Position numbers and translations under genes: made by a program. DNA of 36,162 bases from Polaromonas sp. (GTDB lineage: Bacteria > Pseudomonadota > Gammaproteobacteria > Burkholderiales > Burkholderiaceae_C), in contig JANXTM010000035.1 in the NCBI GenBank assembly GCA_025352405.1, positions 1-36,162 of the forward strand, in the 5' to 3' direction. The notes under the pieces were generated by a model. The model was given only the letters and a program-made list of their open reading frames with translations. It was not told the origin of the DNA and searched no databases. This document shows positions 23,179-30,765 of the stretch, in pieces; position 1 is the stretch's first letter, and each line of letters opens with the position of its first letter.

Positions 23179-24360
23179 TCAACGAGCCAGTCCCGTGCCC
23201 ATCAAGGCATCGTTGTCTTGCCCGAGGGTCGGCGCAGCCGTGGCAGTGGGTCCACCTTCTGACCGGTACGAAAACCCCAGGCCTGGCGTGCGCACCTGCC
23301 GCCCGTTTTGGTCAAAATAAAAGTCGGGCAATGTCACTTTGTTGGCCCCGTCCACCTCGCGCAGGAACTCGCCAAGCTTGCGTACTCTCGCAGCAGGCAC
23401 GCCCACGGCATTGAGGCGCAACTCCATTGCGAAGGCCGACTGCAAGGCGAACGCGGCGTTAAACCGGCCCCTGAGGTAGTCCATATTGCGCGCCACAACG
23501 AAGCCACCGCTGGGCGAATTGAAGCGCTCAAGGTCCAGAGCCTCGCCATCGCTGCACAAGTCCTCAACCCCCAGCACGGCCGCGAGCTGTCTAAACTGCG
23601 CAGGCGTGTTGGCCGCCGTTGCCAGCCAGCCATCGCGGCAGCGGTAGGTGTCTGCTGTCGGGCTTCCCGTGTAGCCGCGGTTACCGACACGCTGTGGTTC
23701 GGCACCATTGGTCAGAAATGTGCTGGCGCTGGGATACATCAGCATCAACGACGCCTGCACCATGGACGCATCAATTTGCTGACCGATGCCATCACGGTCC
23801 CGGCGGTGCAAGGCACTGACGATGGACAACGCGCCCAGCATGCCGACCGCAACGTCGATCACGGGAAACCCGACCTTCACTGGTGGATCACTAGGGTTTT
23901 CACCCGACATCATCATCATGCCCGTCAAGGCCTGGACCACGTGGTCGTAAGCGCCCCGCCCCGACCATTCACCGGCTTGTCCATAGCCCGAGATCGAGCA
24001 ATAAATCATGTCGGGCTTGAGCGCGCTAATAGCCTCGTAGTGCAAACCATACTTAGCCACGACGCCAGGACGAAAGTTCTCAATGAATACGTCGGCTGTA
24101 CGAGCAAGATCACGCACAGCTTGCGCCCCTTGCGCGGTACGAATATCGATCGCAAGCGAGCGTTTGCCAGCGTTGAGCGCCACAAAACCCGTCGGTGTAT
24201 CGCCCTCCTCCGGCTTGCCTGTACGCATGACTTCGCCGCCTTGCGGTGCTTCAACCTTGATGACCTCAGCGCCCAGCTGCGCCAAATAAAATGACGCCAG
24301 CGGACCTGCTATGACATGCGACATGTCGATGACGCGAACGCCTTCCAATGGCTTTGACAT
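23179..24360 (-). CDS. CaiB/BaiF family (class III) CoA-transferase
   Basis: A 393-residue protein with PLEGVRVIDMSHVIAGPLAS at the start, KVEAPQGGEVMR, NAGKRSLAIDI and VFIENFRPGV, all class III hallmarks. The catalytic aspartate falls at residue 169 (in VGFPVIDVAVGM), the same number as in formyl-CoA transferase. It moves CoA between carboxylic acids. It starts 9 bp after the upstream Bug gene's stop, so the pair is one operon: uptake of an acid, then CoA activation. Substrate unknown. Confidence 0.93.
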   Translation of the reverse strand: MSKPLEGVRVIDMSHVIAGPLASFYLAQLGAEVIKVEAPQGGEVMRTGKPEEGDTPTGFVALNAGKRSLAIDIRTAQGAQAVRDLARTADVFIENFRPGVVAKYGLHYEAISALKPDMIYCSISGYGQAGEWSGRGAYDHVVQALTGMMMMSGENPSDPPVKVGFPVIDVAVGMLGALSIVSALHRRDRDGIGQQIDASMVQASLMLMYPSASTFLTNGAEPQRVGNRGYTGSPTADTYRCRDGWLATAANTPAQFRQLAAVLGVEDLCSDGEALDLERFNSPSGGFVVARNMDYLRGRFNAAFALQSAFAMELRLNAVGVPAARVRKLGEFLREVDGANKVTLPDFYFDQNGRQVRTPGLGFSYRSEGGPTATAAPTLGQDNDALMGTGLAR

Positions 24361-24369
24361 GCGGTCCCC

Positions 24370-25362
24370 TTATTCTGCTTTAACACCCGTGAGCTTGACG
24401 ATAGTGGCCCATTTGGTGTTTTCGTTACGTACAAAATTTGCAAACGCCTGCGGACTATCGCTGGGCGCAGCGGTGCTGCCACTCGCTTCAAAGGAAGCGC
24501 GTAAAGCGGGGTCGCGCAAGGCTTTGCTGACTGCAAAAAAAATTTTGGCGATGACATCGGGTGGCGTACGCGCAGGCGCCCACATGCCAAACCAGGACTC
24601 CTGGACTGCCAACTCACTGCGCAAAACCTCTTGCAGCGTGGGGACGTCGGGTAACTCCTTCTGACGGGTCCTGCTCGTCACAGCAAGCGCACGCAGCGTG
24701 CCGCCCTTGACCTGCGGGATGCCTGTTGCAGCAACCGGAAAAGCAAAGTCGATATCGCCCCGCATCAGCGATGCCGTGATCTCGACCGAGCCTTTCAAGG
24801 GAATATGCGTCGCCTGAAGTCCAGCCAACGATACCAGGGTGGCACCGCCCAGGTGGGCGGCAGAGCCTATACCACCAGAGCCGTAATTCATCTTGCCCGG
24901 GCTGGCTTTGGCGGCGCTTATCAGATCCTGAACCGTCTTGTATGGTGCGTCGGCGCGCACCACCATGACCGTGGGGGAAACTGCCATGTTACTGATGGGG
25001 GCGAAGTCCCCAAGGGGTTCAAACTTCAAGTCGGGCAGCATGATTTTTTGGATCAGGTGCGTGTTGGAGCCCATCAAGAGGGTGTAGCCGTCCGCTGGCA
25101 CCTGGGCCACATATTGCGCAGCCAACACCCCAGCAGCACCCACTTTGTTCTCTACAACGATGGCCTGACCCAGGGCTTCACCCAGGCGCGGACTGAGGAC
25201 ACGCGCCTGCACATCAGGCCCGCCGCCGGCAGCATAAGGAATGATGAAACGGACGGGTTTGACTGGGAAGGGCTCCGCGGCCCAGCTCGTATGCGCCGAA
25301 GTACCAATAATGGTCGGTAAGGCCGCAGAGAAAGCGGTCTGGCGAAAGTGTCGTCGGTTCAT
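24370..25362 (-). CDS. Bug-family tripartite tricarboxylate transporter solute-binding protein
   Basis: A 330-residue periplasmic protein. ATG 25360-25362 has AAGGAG five bases upstream, which settles the start. The signal peptide begins MNRRHFRQTAF and ends near S-W-A-A, with a twin arginine suggesting possible Tat export. Bug motifs: VRFIIPYAAGGGPD, VENKVGAAG, ADGYTLLMGSN, MNYGSGGIGSAAHLGGA and ELPDVPTLQE. These proteins bind carboxylates and are usually encoded apart from TctAB-like membrane parts, none of which is in the window. Divergent from a LysR gene that probably controls it. Confidence 0.92.
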   Translation of the reverse strand: MNRRHFRQTAFSAALPTIIGTSAHTSWAAEPFPVKPVRFIIPYAAGGGPDVQARVLSPRLGEALGQAIVVENKVGAAGVLAAQYVAQVPADGYTLLMGSNTHLIQKIMLPDLKFEPLGDFAPISNMAVSPTVMVVRADAPYKTVQDLISAAKASPGKMNYGSGGIGSAAHLGGATLVSLAGLQATHIPLKGSVEITASLMRGDIDFAFPVAATGIPQVKGGTLRALAVTSRTRQKELPDVPTLQEVLRSELAVQESWFGMWAPARTPPDVIAKIFFAVSKALRDPALRASFEASGSTAAPSDSPQAFANFVRNENTKWATIVKLTGVKAE

Positions 25363-25432
25363 CGCTGCTCCTTGAATAATGACAGCACTGAATATAGGGC
25401 TGACAAGACATGTCGGGAAGTGATATGTTTTC

Positions 25433-25448
25433 AGGGATTGCAAACCCT
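25433..25448. promoter_or_regulatory. Near-perfect palindrome between LysR gene and Bug/CoA-transferase operon
   Basis: AGGGATTGCAAACCCT matches its reverse complement at 14 of 16 positions (only positions 5 and 12 differ). It lies 12-28 bases before the LysR start, inside the 98-bp divergent gap. It is a good candidate operator for the adjacent LysR regulator, acting on both sides. Confidence 0.5.
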
Positions 25449-25460
25449 TAGTTATCACTT

Positions 25461-26384
25461 ATGAAATCATCTTCTCAAAATCTGGCTTCACGCCTGCGCT
25501 TTCGTCACCTCCAGTTGATCATCGAAATCAAGCGCAGTGGCAGCCTGCGGGCAGCCGCGCAAAAACTCAACCTGACACAACCGGCACTCAGCAAGGCCCT
25601 GGCTGAAATCGAAAGTGCATTTGGATTCCCGCTTTTTACCCGTACCGCCCGCGGACTGACGCCAACAGCACAGGGTGACGTTGCACTGCGCGGTAGCGTG
25701 CTGCTGCTGCAAGAGCTTGCGCATGTGCACAGCGAAGCCGCTGCAGGCAGCAGCGCGCAGCTACAGATGCGCATTGGCGCACCGCCCTTTGTAGCGCAGG
25801 GCTTTTTGCCTGGCGTAGTGGCGCAGCTCAGTCAGCGCAATCCGCCGGTTCAGGTGCAACTACTGGAAGAGCGCGTGCCCATGCTGATGGACATGCTGAC
25901 GCAGGGCATGGTCGATGCGCTGATCACCAGCTACCCACTGGAGCGACCGCCGCAGGGCGCTATGCCGCTGCAATACGAAAAACTGTTTGACAGTGCCTTC
26001 GCCGTTATCGCGGCACCCGGCCACCCTCTGGCCAATGGCCGAACTGTGAACTGGCAACGGCTGGGCGAGGAGCCGTGGATCATGCCGTCAAAATCATCCA
26101 TGGCACGGCGTCTAATTGAAGAAAGCTTCATGCGCGAGGGCGTGCCGCCGCCCGTGCCGCTTGTGGAGTCAACCAGCCCCGTCACCAACCTCAGGCTGGT
26201 AGCCGCTGGAGTCGGACTGAGCGCCACACCAGCCGACCTTGCGCGACAAGCGCAAGCCAGCGGACAAGTCAAGCTGTTGCGCGTATCGCCAAAAATGCAG
26301 TCCGGGCCAGTCGCCCTGATTTACCGGTCGGGCGTGGACAACCCCAGAGTCGATATGCTTCGCGCCATTTTAAAACTGAAATAG
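25461..26384 (+). CDS. LysR-family transcriptional regulator (GbpR/PcaQ-like)
   Basis: A 307-residue regulator. The HTH is RHLQLIIEIKRSGSLRAAAQ followed by KLNLTQPALSKALAEIE, and the FRHL start with PLFTRTARGLTPTAQG places it near GbpR/PcaQ-type regulators. The effector domain has RIGAPPFVAQGFLPGVVAQL. It is divergent from a Bug binding protein and CoA-transferase, the standard arrangement for a regulator that senses the transported acid. Convergent with the DUF2889 gene. Confidence 0.9.
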   Translation: MKSSSQNLASRLRFRHLQLIIEIKRSGSLRAAAQKLNLTQPALSKALAEIESAFGFPLFTRTARGLTPTAQGDVALRGSVLLLQELAHVHSEAAAGSSAQLQMRIGAPPFVAQGFLPGVVAQLSQRNPPVQVQLLEERVPMLMDMLTQGMVDALITSYPLERPPQGAMPLQYEKLFDSAFAVIAAPGHPLANGRTVNWQRLGEEPWIMPSKSSMARRLIEESFMREGVPPPVPLVESTSPVTNLRLVAAGVGLSATPADLARQAQASGQVKLLRVSPKMQSGPVALIYRSGVDNPRVDMLRAILKLK

Positions 26385-26475
26385 GAATACCTTTTGCGCC
26401 AGGCTGCAAGCTACTGACTGACCTGAAAACAAATTACGAGTCCTGTGACTTCTGCTGGATGCAAAACCTGCTCAG

Positions 26476-27072
26476 TTATTGGGCATCCGGGGTTTTCGCC
26501 TTCACAAGCGGCTGCCAGCCTACAAACTGCGGATAGTGACGCTGCACTACCGGTCCGTTGAAATCCCAGGCCAGACATTTACCCAGGTGACGCGGCGGAT
26601 CGCCGTCCGCATCAGCAGGCAGGCTTGTACGCTTGTCACGGTGTGCTTTGTACACTGGAATGGTCTGGTAGGCTGCTGTCGCCATGTTGTACAGCAGCTC
26701 ACGGAGATGGGTGCAGCCCTGAATACCACCCAGCGCTTTTTCGATGGCGTGCCGCCAGCCCGGGCCCATTTTGACGCCCAGCATTTTCTGCATTGGCTGC
26801 TGTGCCTGCGGACATTCGACAAAAGGGCGACTGTCCATCACGGCAAAAATTTCGCGAATTGTCAGAGTGTCATCCACCGTCACGCGAATCAGCATGTTGT
26901 GAACCGGCGAGCCTGCAGGCATTGCAACCTTATCGGCCAACACCATGGCGTAGGCCTTGGTATCGGTCATCTGCGCCTCGATATCCCACAGGCCATCGTC
27001 ACGCAGGAAACCGTCATAAGAGACCTGCCGGTGGTGCAGGTGTTTTCGTGGTTGGTGTGGTGGAAATGGCAA
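26476..27072 (-). CDS. DUF2889-family protein
   Basis: A 198-residue protein of the DUF2889 family: RDDGLWDIEAQMTDTKAYAM, HNMLIRVTVDDTLTIREI, MGPGWRHAIEKALGGIQGCT and HLRELLYNMATAAYQT. Function unknown. No ATG suits the start: a TTG (27070-27072) preceded by AGGA at 8 bases gives MPFPPHQPRKHLHHRQVSYD, matching family N-termini. The frame is open further upstream to 27216, but that part overlaps dusC and has the look of out-of-frame sequence. It lies 68 bp after dusC on the same strand. Confidence 0.82.
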   Translation of the reverse strand: MPFPPHQPRKHLHHRQVSYDGFLRDDGLWDIEAQMTDTKAYAMVLADKVAMPAGSPVHNMLIRVTVDDTLTIREIFAVMDSRPFVECPQAQQPMQKMLGVKMGPGWRHAIEKALGGIQGCTHLRELLYNMATAAYQTIPVYKAHRDKRTSLPADADGDPPRHLGKCLAWDFNGPVVQRHYPQFVGWQPLVKAKTPDAQ

Positions 27073-27140
27073 TCTCTTGTTCCTGCAAATAAGTTGACGT
27101 ACTTCACATTTTGAACCAGATGGTGAATGTGAGGCGTCCT

Positions 27141-28139
27141 TCAGGTGCCAGCGCCTCGCGCCGCAGTGACTATCCGGCACATGCCCCCCTGGGTGCGCAG
27201 GGTGTCGGCCAGCCACTGATCAATGACGGCGACGTCATTGGTGATTTTCAAAGTCTGATAAGCCACTTCAGCCTCGGGAAAGCGCCGTCTTAAAAAATTC
27301 AGCCACTGCTTGAGCCGCCCGGCGCGGGAGCGATGGTCGAGCCGGATGCAGACGATATGCCAGAAATCTGCAATCAGTGGTATCAAACTCGGCCAGCTGA
27401 CAGCTGTGGTTCCCACGCCCGTCATGTCCGCCTTGATGGCCAGTCCCAACCCCGGGTCAACCACAGCGCCCCGGCCAATCATCAGCAAGTCGCAGCCTGA
27501 TGCCAGGCGACACGCTCTGGCGTCGTCCACCGTCCAGATTTCCCCGTTTGCAATGACAGGAATGGTCACAGCGGTACGAATGTCTGCAATGCGCTCCCAG
27601 TAAGCCGGTGGCCGGTAGGCCTGGGCTTTGGTTCGGGCATGTACGACCAGTTCGCTGGCACCACCGCTGGCCATCGCCAGCGCGCAGTCCACCGCCAGCG
27701 AATCGTCCAGGTAGCCCAACCGCATCTTGGCCGACACCGGCATGTGCGCGGGTACGGCGCGGCGCACAGCCGTAACAATGGCGTGAATGGTTTCCGGCTC
27801 TTTGAGCAGCGACGCGCCGCCGCCATGACGATTGACGACGTTGGCCGGGCAGCCGAAATTGAGGTCTATGCCCTCCGGCCCCAGGCTGGCCAGGCGGGCA
27901 GCGTTTTCTGCCAGGCACACCGGGTCAGAGCCGAGTAATTGCGCCCGCACCGGCACGCCGGCAAAGGTGCGGCCACCGTTGTACAGCTCGGGCACGATGC
28001 GGGTGAACACGCGCTCGGGCAGCAACTGGTCGGTGACGCGTATGAACTCCGAGACGCAGCGGTCAATGCCGCCCACGCGGGTCAAAATATCGCGCAATAC
28101 AAAATCGAGCAGGCCCTCCATGGGCGCAAGCAGGACCAT
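27141..28139 (-). CDS. dusC: tRNA-dihydrouridine synthase C
   Basis: A 332-residue FMN enzyme that reduces uridine in tRNA (U16 for DusC). It begins LLAPMEGLLDFVLRDILT. The active-site cysteine is Cys97 in LNFGCPANVVNRHGGGA, next to E. coli DusC Cys98. PVSAKMRLGYLDDS, ELVVHARTKAQAY, IPVIANGEIW and LMIGRGA are all present, and the C-terminal RLKQWLNFLRRRFPEA is DusC-like. It starts 2 bp after the methyltransferase stop and is probably translated from the same mRNA. Confidence 0.95.
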   Translation of the reverse strand: MVLLAPMEGLLDFVLRDILTRVGGIDRCVSEFIRVTDQLLPERVFTRIVPELYNGGRTFAGVPVRAQLLGSDPVCLAENAARLASLGPEGIDLNFGCPANVVNRHGGGASLLKEPETIHAIVTAVRRAVPAHMPVSAKMRLGYLDDSLAVDCALAMASGGASELVVHARTKAQAYRPPAYWERIADIRTAVTIPVIANGEIWTVDDARACRLASGCDLLMIGRGAVVDPGLGLAIKADMTGVGTTAVSWPSLIPLIADFWHIVCIRLDHRSRAGRLKQWLNFLRRRFPEAEVAYQTLKITNDVAVIDQWLADTLRTQGGMCRIVTAARGAGT

Positions 28140-28141
28140 CT

Positions 28142-29461
28142 TTAAATGGCACCCAAGCGCCAGAGTGACGTCACTTCAGCGGCCCGAGCAACGTGCAGCG
28201 GATCGGTCGTCTCAAGCACCTTGGAGTGCTCGGGTTTCACGTCCATGCGGCCCAGCACCTTCAAACCGCCCGCCTTGATGGCATCGAGCAACTCGGCGCG
28301 TGTGCGCAAGCCAAGATGTTCGGCAAAGTCTGACAGGATCAGCCAGCCCTCGCCGCCCGGTGCCAGGTGTGCCGCCAGGCCTTTGATGAAGCCCAGCAAC
28401 ATGCGGCTGCCTTCGTCATATACCGCGCCCTCAAGCGGGGAGCCCGGTCGCGCCGGCAGCCAGGGTGGGTTACATACGATGACAGAGGCCAGACCTTCGG
28501 GAAACAAGTCGGCCTGCATGACCTTGACGGGGTTGGGCAGGTGCAGGCGCTGCAGGTTTTCTTTGGCGCAAGCCAGCGCGCGCGGGTCCTGATCAGTGGC
28601 GACAATCTGGTCAATGTCGCGCAGGGCCAGCACAGCGGCCAGCACGCCCGTGCCGGTGCCGATGTCAAACGCGACAAATTTTGACGGCGGCCTGGCGGGC
28701 AATGGTGCGGTGGCCACCAGATCAACATACTCGCCGCGCACCGGAGAAAAAACGCCGTAATGCGGATGGATGCGGTTGTTGGGTGCTTTGCCAAGCGCTG
28801 GGATTTCAACGCCTTTTTTTCGCCATTCATGCGCGCTGACAACACCGAGCAGTTCGCGCAGCGAGGCTACGCTGGCCCCGCATAAGGCGGGTTCCGCCGA
28901 CAGGCCGCCTTTAGGCGGAACAGCCGCATCGGGGGACGGCGCAGTAAGCGAAGCGACAAGCGTGGGGGTACTATTGCCCCACGCTTCGGCGCAAGCTTGT
29001 TTGGCATCCGGAGCGCGGCGCAGGTCAATGCCGTAATCAGCGCCAAACTCGATCAGCACCATGCCCAGCACGCGGGCGCGCTGCGACTGGGTCTGCCGGT
29101 GCAGATGAAAAGCCTGGCCTTGCGGTATGCCCACCGCCTCGGCATGCGCGGCCTTTTTTCGCTCGACCCTGGCTTGTTTGGACGCCTTGGGGGGCTTGTC
29201 TACTCGCCTGGCCAAGGCCTGCACCATCTGCCGGGCGTTTTGAAAATCACCACGCCAAAGCAGGCCGGTGCCTTCGCAGACCAGCCGATAGGCGCTGTCG
29301 GCGCTCAGGGTGTCGTCAGCCAGCACCACGCGTTTGGGCGGCAATGCCCCGCGTTCAGAGCGCCACAGCGCGGAGCGCGCCTCGCCGTCCTCCGTCCAGT
29401 GGATTTGTGGGGCCGCGCTGGTGGCGGTGAGTTGATCTGAAGAGGCTGTTGGAATTGACAT
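28142..29461 (-). CDS. HemK-like class I SAM-dependent methyltransferase with an in-frame repeat insertion
   Basis: A 439-residue protein. The C-terminal half is a Rossmann methyltransferase: motif I FDIGTGTG (265-272), ATDQDP, then NPPW (331-334), the catalytic motif of N6-adenine/N5-glutamine methyltransferases. The N-terminal 160 residues are a helical, Lys/Arg-rich region. Between them, about residues 164-200 (PPKGGLSAE, GASVASL) are low-complexity and are encoded by palindromic DNA at 28862-28986; see the repeat entry. Substrate unknown; ribosomal protein or RNA would suit a dusC neighbour. ATG 29459-29461 chosen; an in-frame TTG 12 bases upstream is possible. Confidence 0.85.
   Translation of the reverse strand: MSIPTASSDQLTATSAAPQIHWTEDGEARSALWRSERGALPPKRVVLADDTLSADSAYRLVCEGTGLLWRGDFQNARQMVQALARRVDKPPKASKQARVERKKAAHAEAVGIPQGQAFHLHRQTQSQRARVLGMVLIEFGADYGIDLRRAPDAKQACAEAWGNSTPTLVASLTAPSPDAAVPPKGGLSAEPALCGASVASLRELLGVVSAHEWRKKGVEIPALGKAPNNRIHPHYGVFSPVRGEYVDLVATAPLPARPPSKFVAFDIGTGTGVLAAVLALRDIDQIVATDQDPRALACAKENLQRLHLPNPVKVMQADLFPEGLASVIVCNPPWLPARPGSPLEGAVYDEGSRMLLGFIKGLAAHLAPGGEGWLILSDFAEHLGLRTRAELLDAIKAGGLKVLGRMDVKPEHSKVLETTDPLHVARAAEVTSLWRLGAI
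28862..28986. repeat. Palindrome-rich REP-like element within the methyltransferase coding sequence
   Basis: Contains GGCGG-GTT-CCGCC and CCGCC-TTTA-GGCGG hairpins followed by a perfect 10-bp inverted repeat, AAGCGTGGGG (28958-28967) with CCCCACGCTT (28977-28986) around a 9-base loop. The reading frame passes through without a stop. The composition and the GGCGCAGTAAGCGAAGCG-type core resemble intergenic repeats I associate with Comamonadaceae (recall, not searched). Confidence 0.55.
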
Positions 29462-29535
29462 GAGGGCAGACAAAAAGACGGAACCAAGTGTTTTAACAGA
29501 TGCGCGGTGCTGGTGAAGCAGAAAAAACTGCGAAC

Positions 29536-29590
29536 GCTATGTAATTAATAGCAGCTTGCGACCGTATTTTGTGGACCACAAGGCTAAATG
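29536..29590 (+). repeat. Dispersed CTAT-N7-ATAG repeat, copy 5
   Basis: CTAT (29537-29540), 7-base spacer, ATAG (29548-29551), then CAGCTTGCGACCGTATTTT, related to the CCCCCGTATTT part of copies 2-4. It lies upstream of the methyltransferase gene in the 275-bp gap to iclR, which otherwise shows no gene. Confidence 0.6.
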
Positions 29591-29702
29591 ACGGATAAAA
29601 AAGGCATCAGAGCGTCAAATCTGGCATAAATCACGGCTTCAGCGCGATTATTTTCTTCCAGATAGCAATAAAATCATGGTCCTGCCCAGTAACTGTGGTC
29701 AC

Positions 29703-29736
29703 CAATAGCTATCAAATATATAGCGCCTGAAAGGGC
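29703..29736. repeat. Dispersed CTAT-N7-ATAG repeat, copy 6, abutting the iclR stop
   Basis: CTAT (29709-29712), 7-base spacer, ATAG (29720-29723). Only the hairpin core is clear; the flanks fit either orientation poorly. It directly adjoins the 3' end of the iclR-type gene. Confidence 0.5.
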
Positions 29737-30558
29737 TTAAAGCTTGCCAGGTGGTGACAAACTTTGTGCCGGACGGCGCAGCGTGCTGTCAAACGGGTTA
29801 ATTTGCAGGCCAATAGCTTTGGCTTCACGTTTGAGCAGGTCTGCCACCGTCGGCAGGCGATCTGGGGTCAGGCGAGACGACAGCGTACCGACGCTCAGGG
29901 CGGCCACAGCGCGGCCTTCGCGGTCAAACACCGGCACACCAACCCCAGCCATGCCGTCGAGCAAATTGGTATTGCGTCCGGCGTAACCCAGTTCGCGTAC
30001 GCGTTCGATTTCAGTGCGCAGGTAAACCTCGTCATACACACCAAATTCACGGACCCTTGGCAGGTTGTAGCGAATGACCTCTTCGCGCTCGGCTTCAGGC
30101 AAAAACGCCAGTATGGCCATGCCGCCCTGCCCCATGCCCAGCGCTACCCGCCCGCCAATGTCACCCGTAAACGAACGAATCGGAAAAGGCCCTTCGCTGC
30201 GGTCCAGGCACACGGCGTCAAAACCGCTTCTTACCAGCAAAAAAATGGTGTCGCCCAGGCTGGCACACAGCCGCAGCATCGACGGCCGGCACAGGCCGCG
30301 CAAGTCCATGGAATTACCGGCCTGCGCCGCCAGTGCAAAAAAATCAATGCTCAGCCGGTAAAGCTTGGTGCCCGCGTCCTGCTCAACCATATGCTCGGCC
30401 ACCAGGCTTTGAAGCAGTCTGTGCGTGGTGGCTTGCGTCAGGCCAATGGCCTTGGCAATGTGGGTAACGCGACCACCGGTGGTTTGTGTAGCCGCCAGTG
30501 CCCGCAGAATGGCAAAGGCCCGCTGGACGCTGCTGGATGCGCTGTCTTCATCTTTCAT
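29737..30558 (-). CDS. IclR-family transcriptional regulator
   Basis: A 273-residue regulator. The N-terminal winged HTH (about 10-70) includes VQRAFAILRALAATQTTGGR and GLTQATTHRLLQSLVAEHMV. The C-terminal IclR effector domain has GGRVALGMGQGGMAILAFLP, ELGYAGRNTNLLDGMAGVGV and a final sensor helix. It is divergent from the ABC-importer/dehydrogenase operon; three TACGGAAT boxes and a sigma-70 promoter lie between them, so it almost certainly controls that operon and perhaps itself. Confidence 0.93.
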   Translation of the reverse strand: MKDEDSASSSVQRAFAILRALAATQTTGGRVTHIAKAIGLTQATTHRLLQSLVAEHMVEQDAGTKLYRLSIDFFALAAQAGNSMDLRGLCRPSMLRLCASLGDTIFLLVRSGFDAVCLDRSEGPFPIRSFTGDIGGRVALGMGQGGMAILAFLPEAEREEVIRYNLPRVREFGVYDEVYLRTEIERVRELGYAGRNTNLLDGMAGVGVPVFDREGRAVAALSVGTLSSRLTPDRLPTVADLLKREAKAIGLQINPFDSTLRRPAQSLSPPGKL

Positions 30559-30570
30559 GGCATATCTATG

Positions 30571-30649
30571 TACGGAATTAATATTTAGGTAAGTTTACTT
30601 AAATTCCATTCTACGGAATAAATTAACTATATATACCGATGTACGGAAT
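30571..30649. promoter_or_regulatory. Three phased TACGGAAT boxes: candidate IclR-family operator
   Basis: TACGGAAT occurs at 30571-30578, 30612-30619 and 30642-30649, with start-to-start spacings of 41 and 30 bp (near whole helical turns). The second is preceded by ATTCC (30603-30607), giving an ATTCC/GGAAT inverted pair. The last box ends 6 bp before the -35 of the operon promoter. Confidence 0.6.
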
Positions 30650-30655
30650 ACACTA

Positions 30656-30685
30656 TTGACCAATTTTTATCACTTCATCTAGTAT
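30656..30685 (+). promoter_or_regulatory. Sigma-70 promoter of the ABC-importer/dehydrogenase operon
   Basis: TTGACC (30656-30661), 18-base spacer, TAGTAT (30680-30685). It leaves a leader of about 75 bases before the first gene. Its position next to the TACGGAAT boxes suits regulation by the divergent IclR protein. Confidence 0.55.
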
Positions 30686-30765
30686 GAGTGTCATCACAGT
30701 GTCATGACGTGACCCAAAACCCACGTAAATCACGCTGAACCGGCCTTGTTCCTGGAGGTGTCCCC

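Noticed and set aside
23308..24294. Plus-strand open frame of 328 codons
   Set aside because: Antisense to the CoA-transferase gene, whose catalytic Asp169 and motifs are intact.
29764..30588. Plus-strand open frame of 274 codons opposite the IclR gene
   Set aside because: It mirrors a clear IclR regulator and would block the divergent regulatory region.
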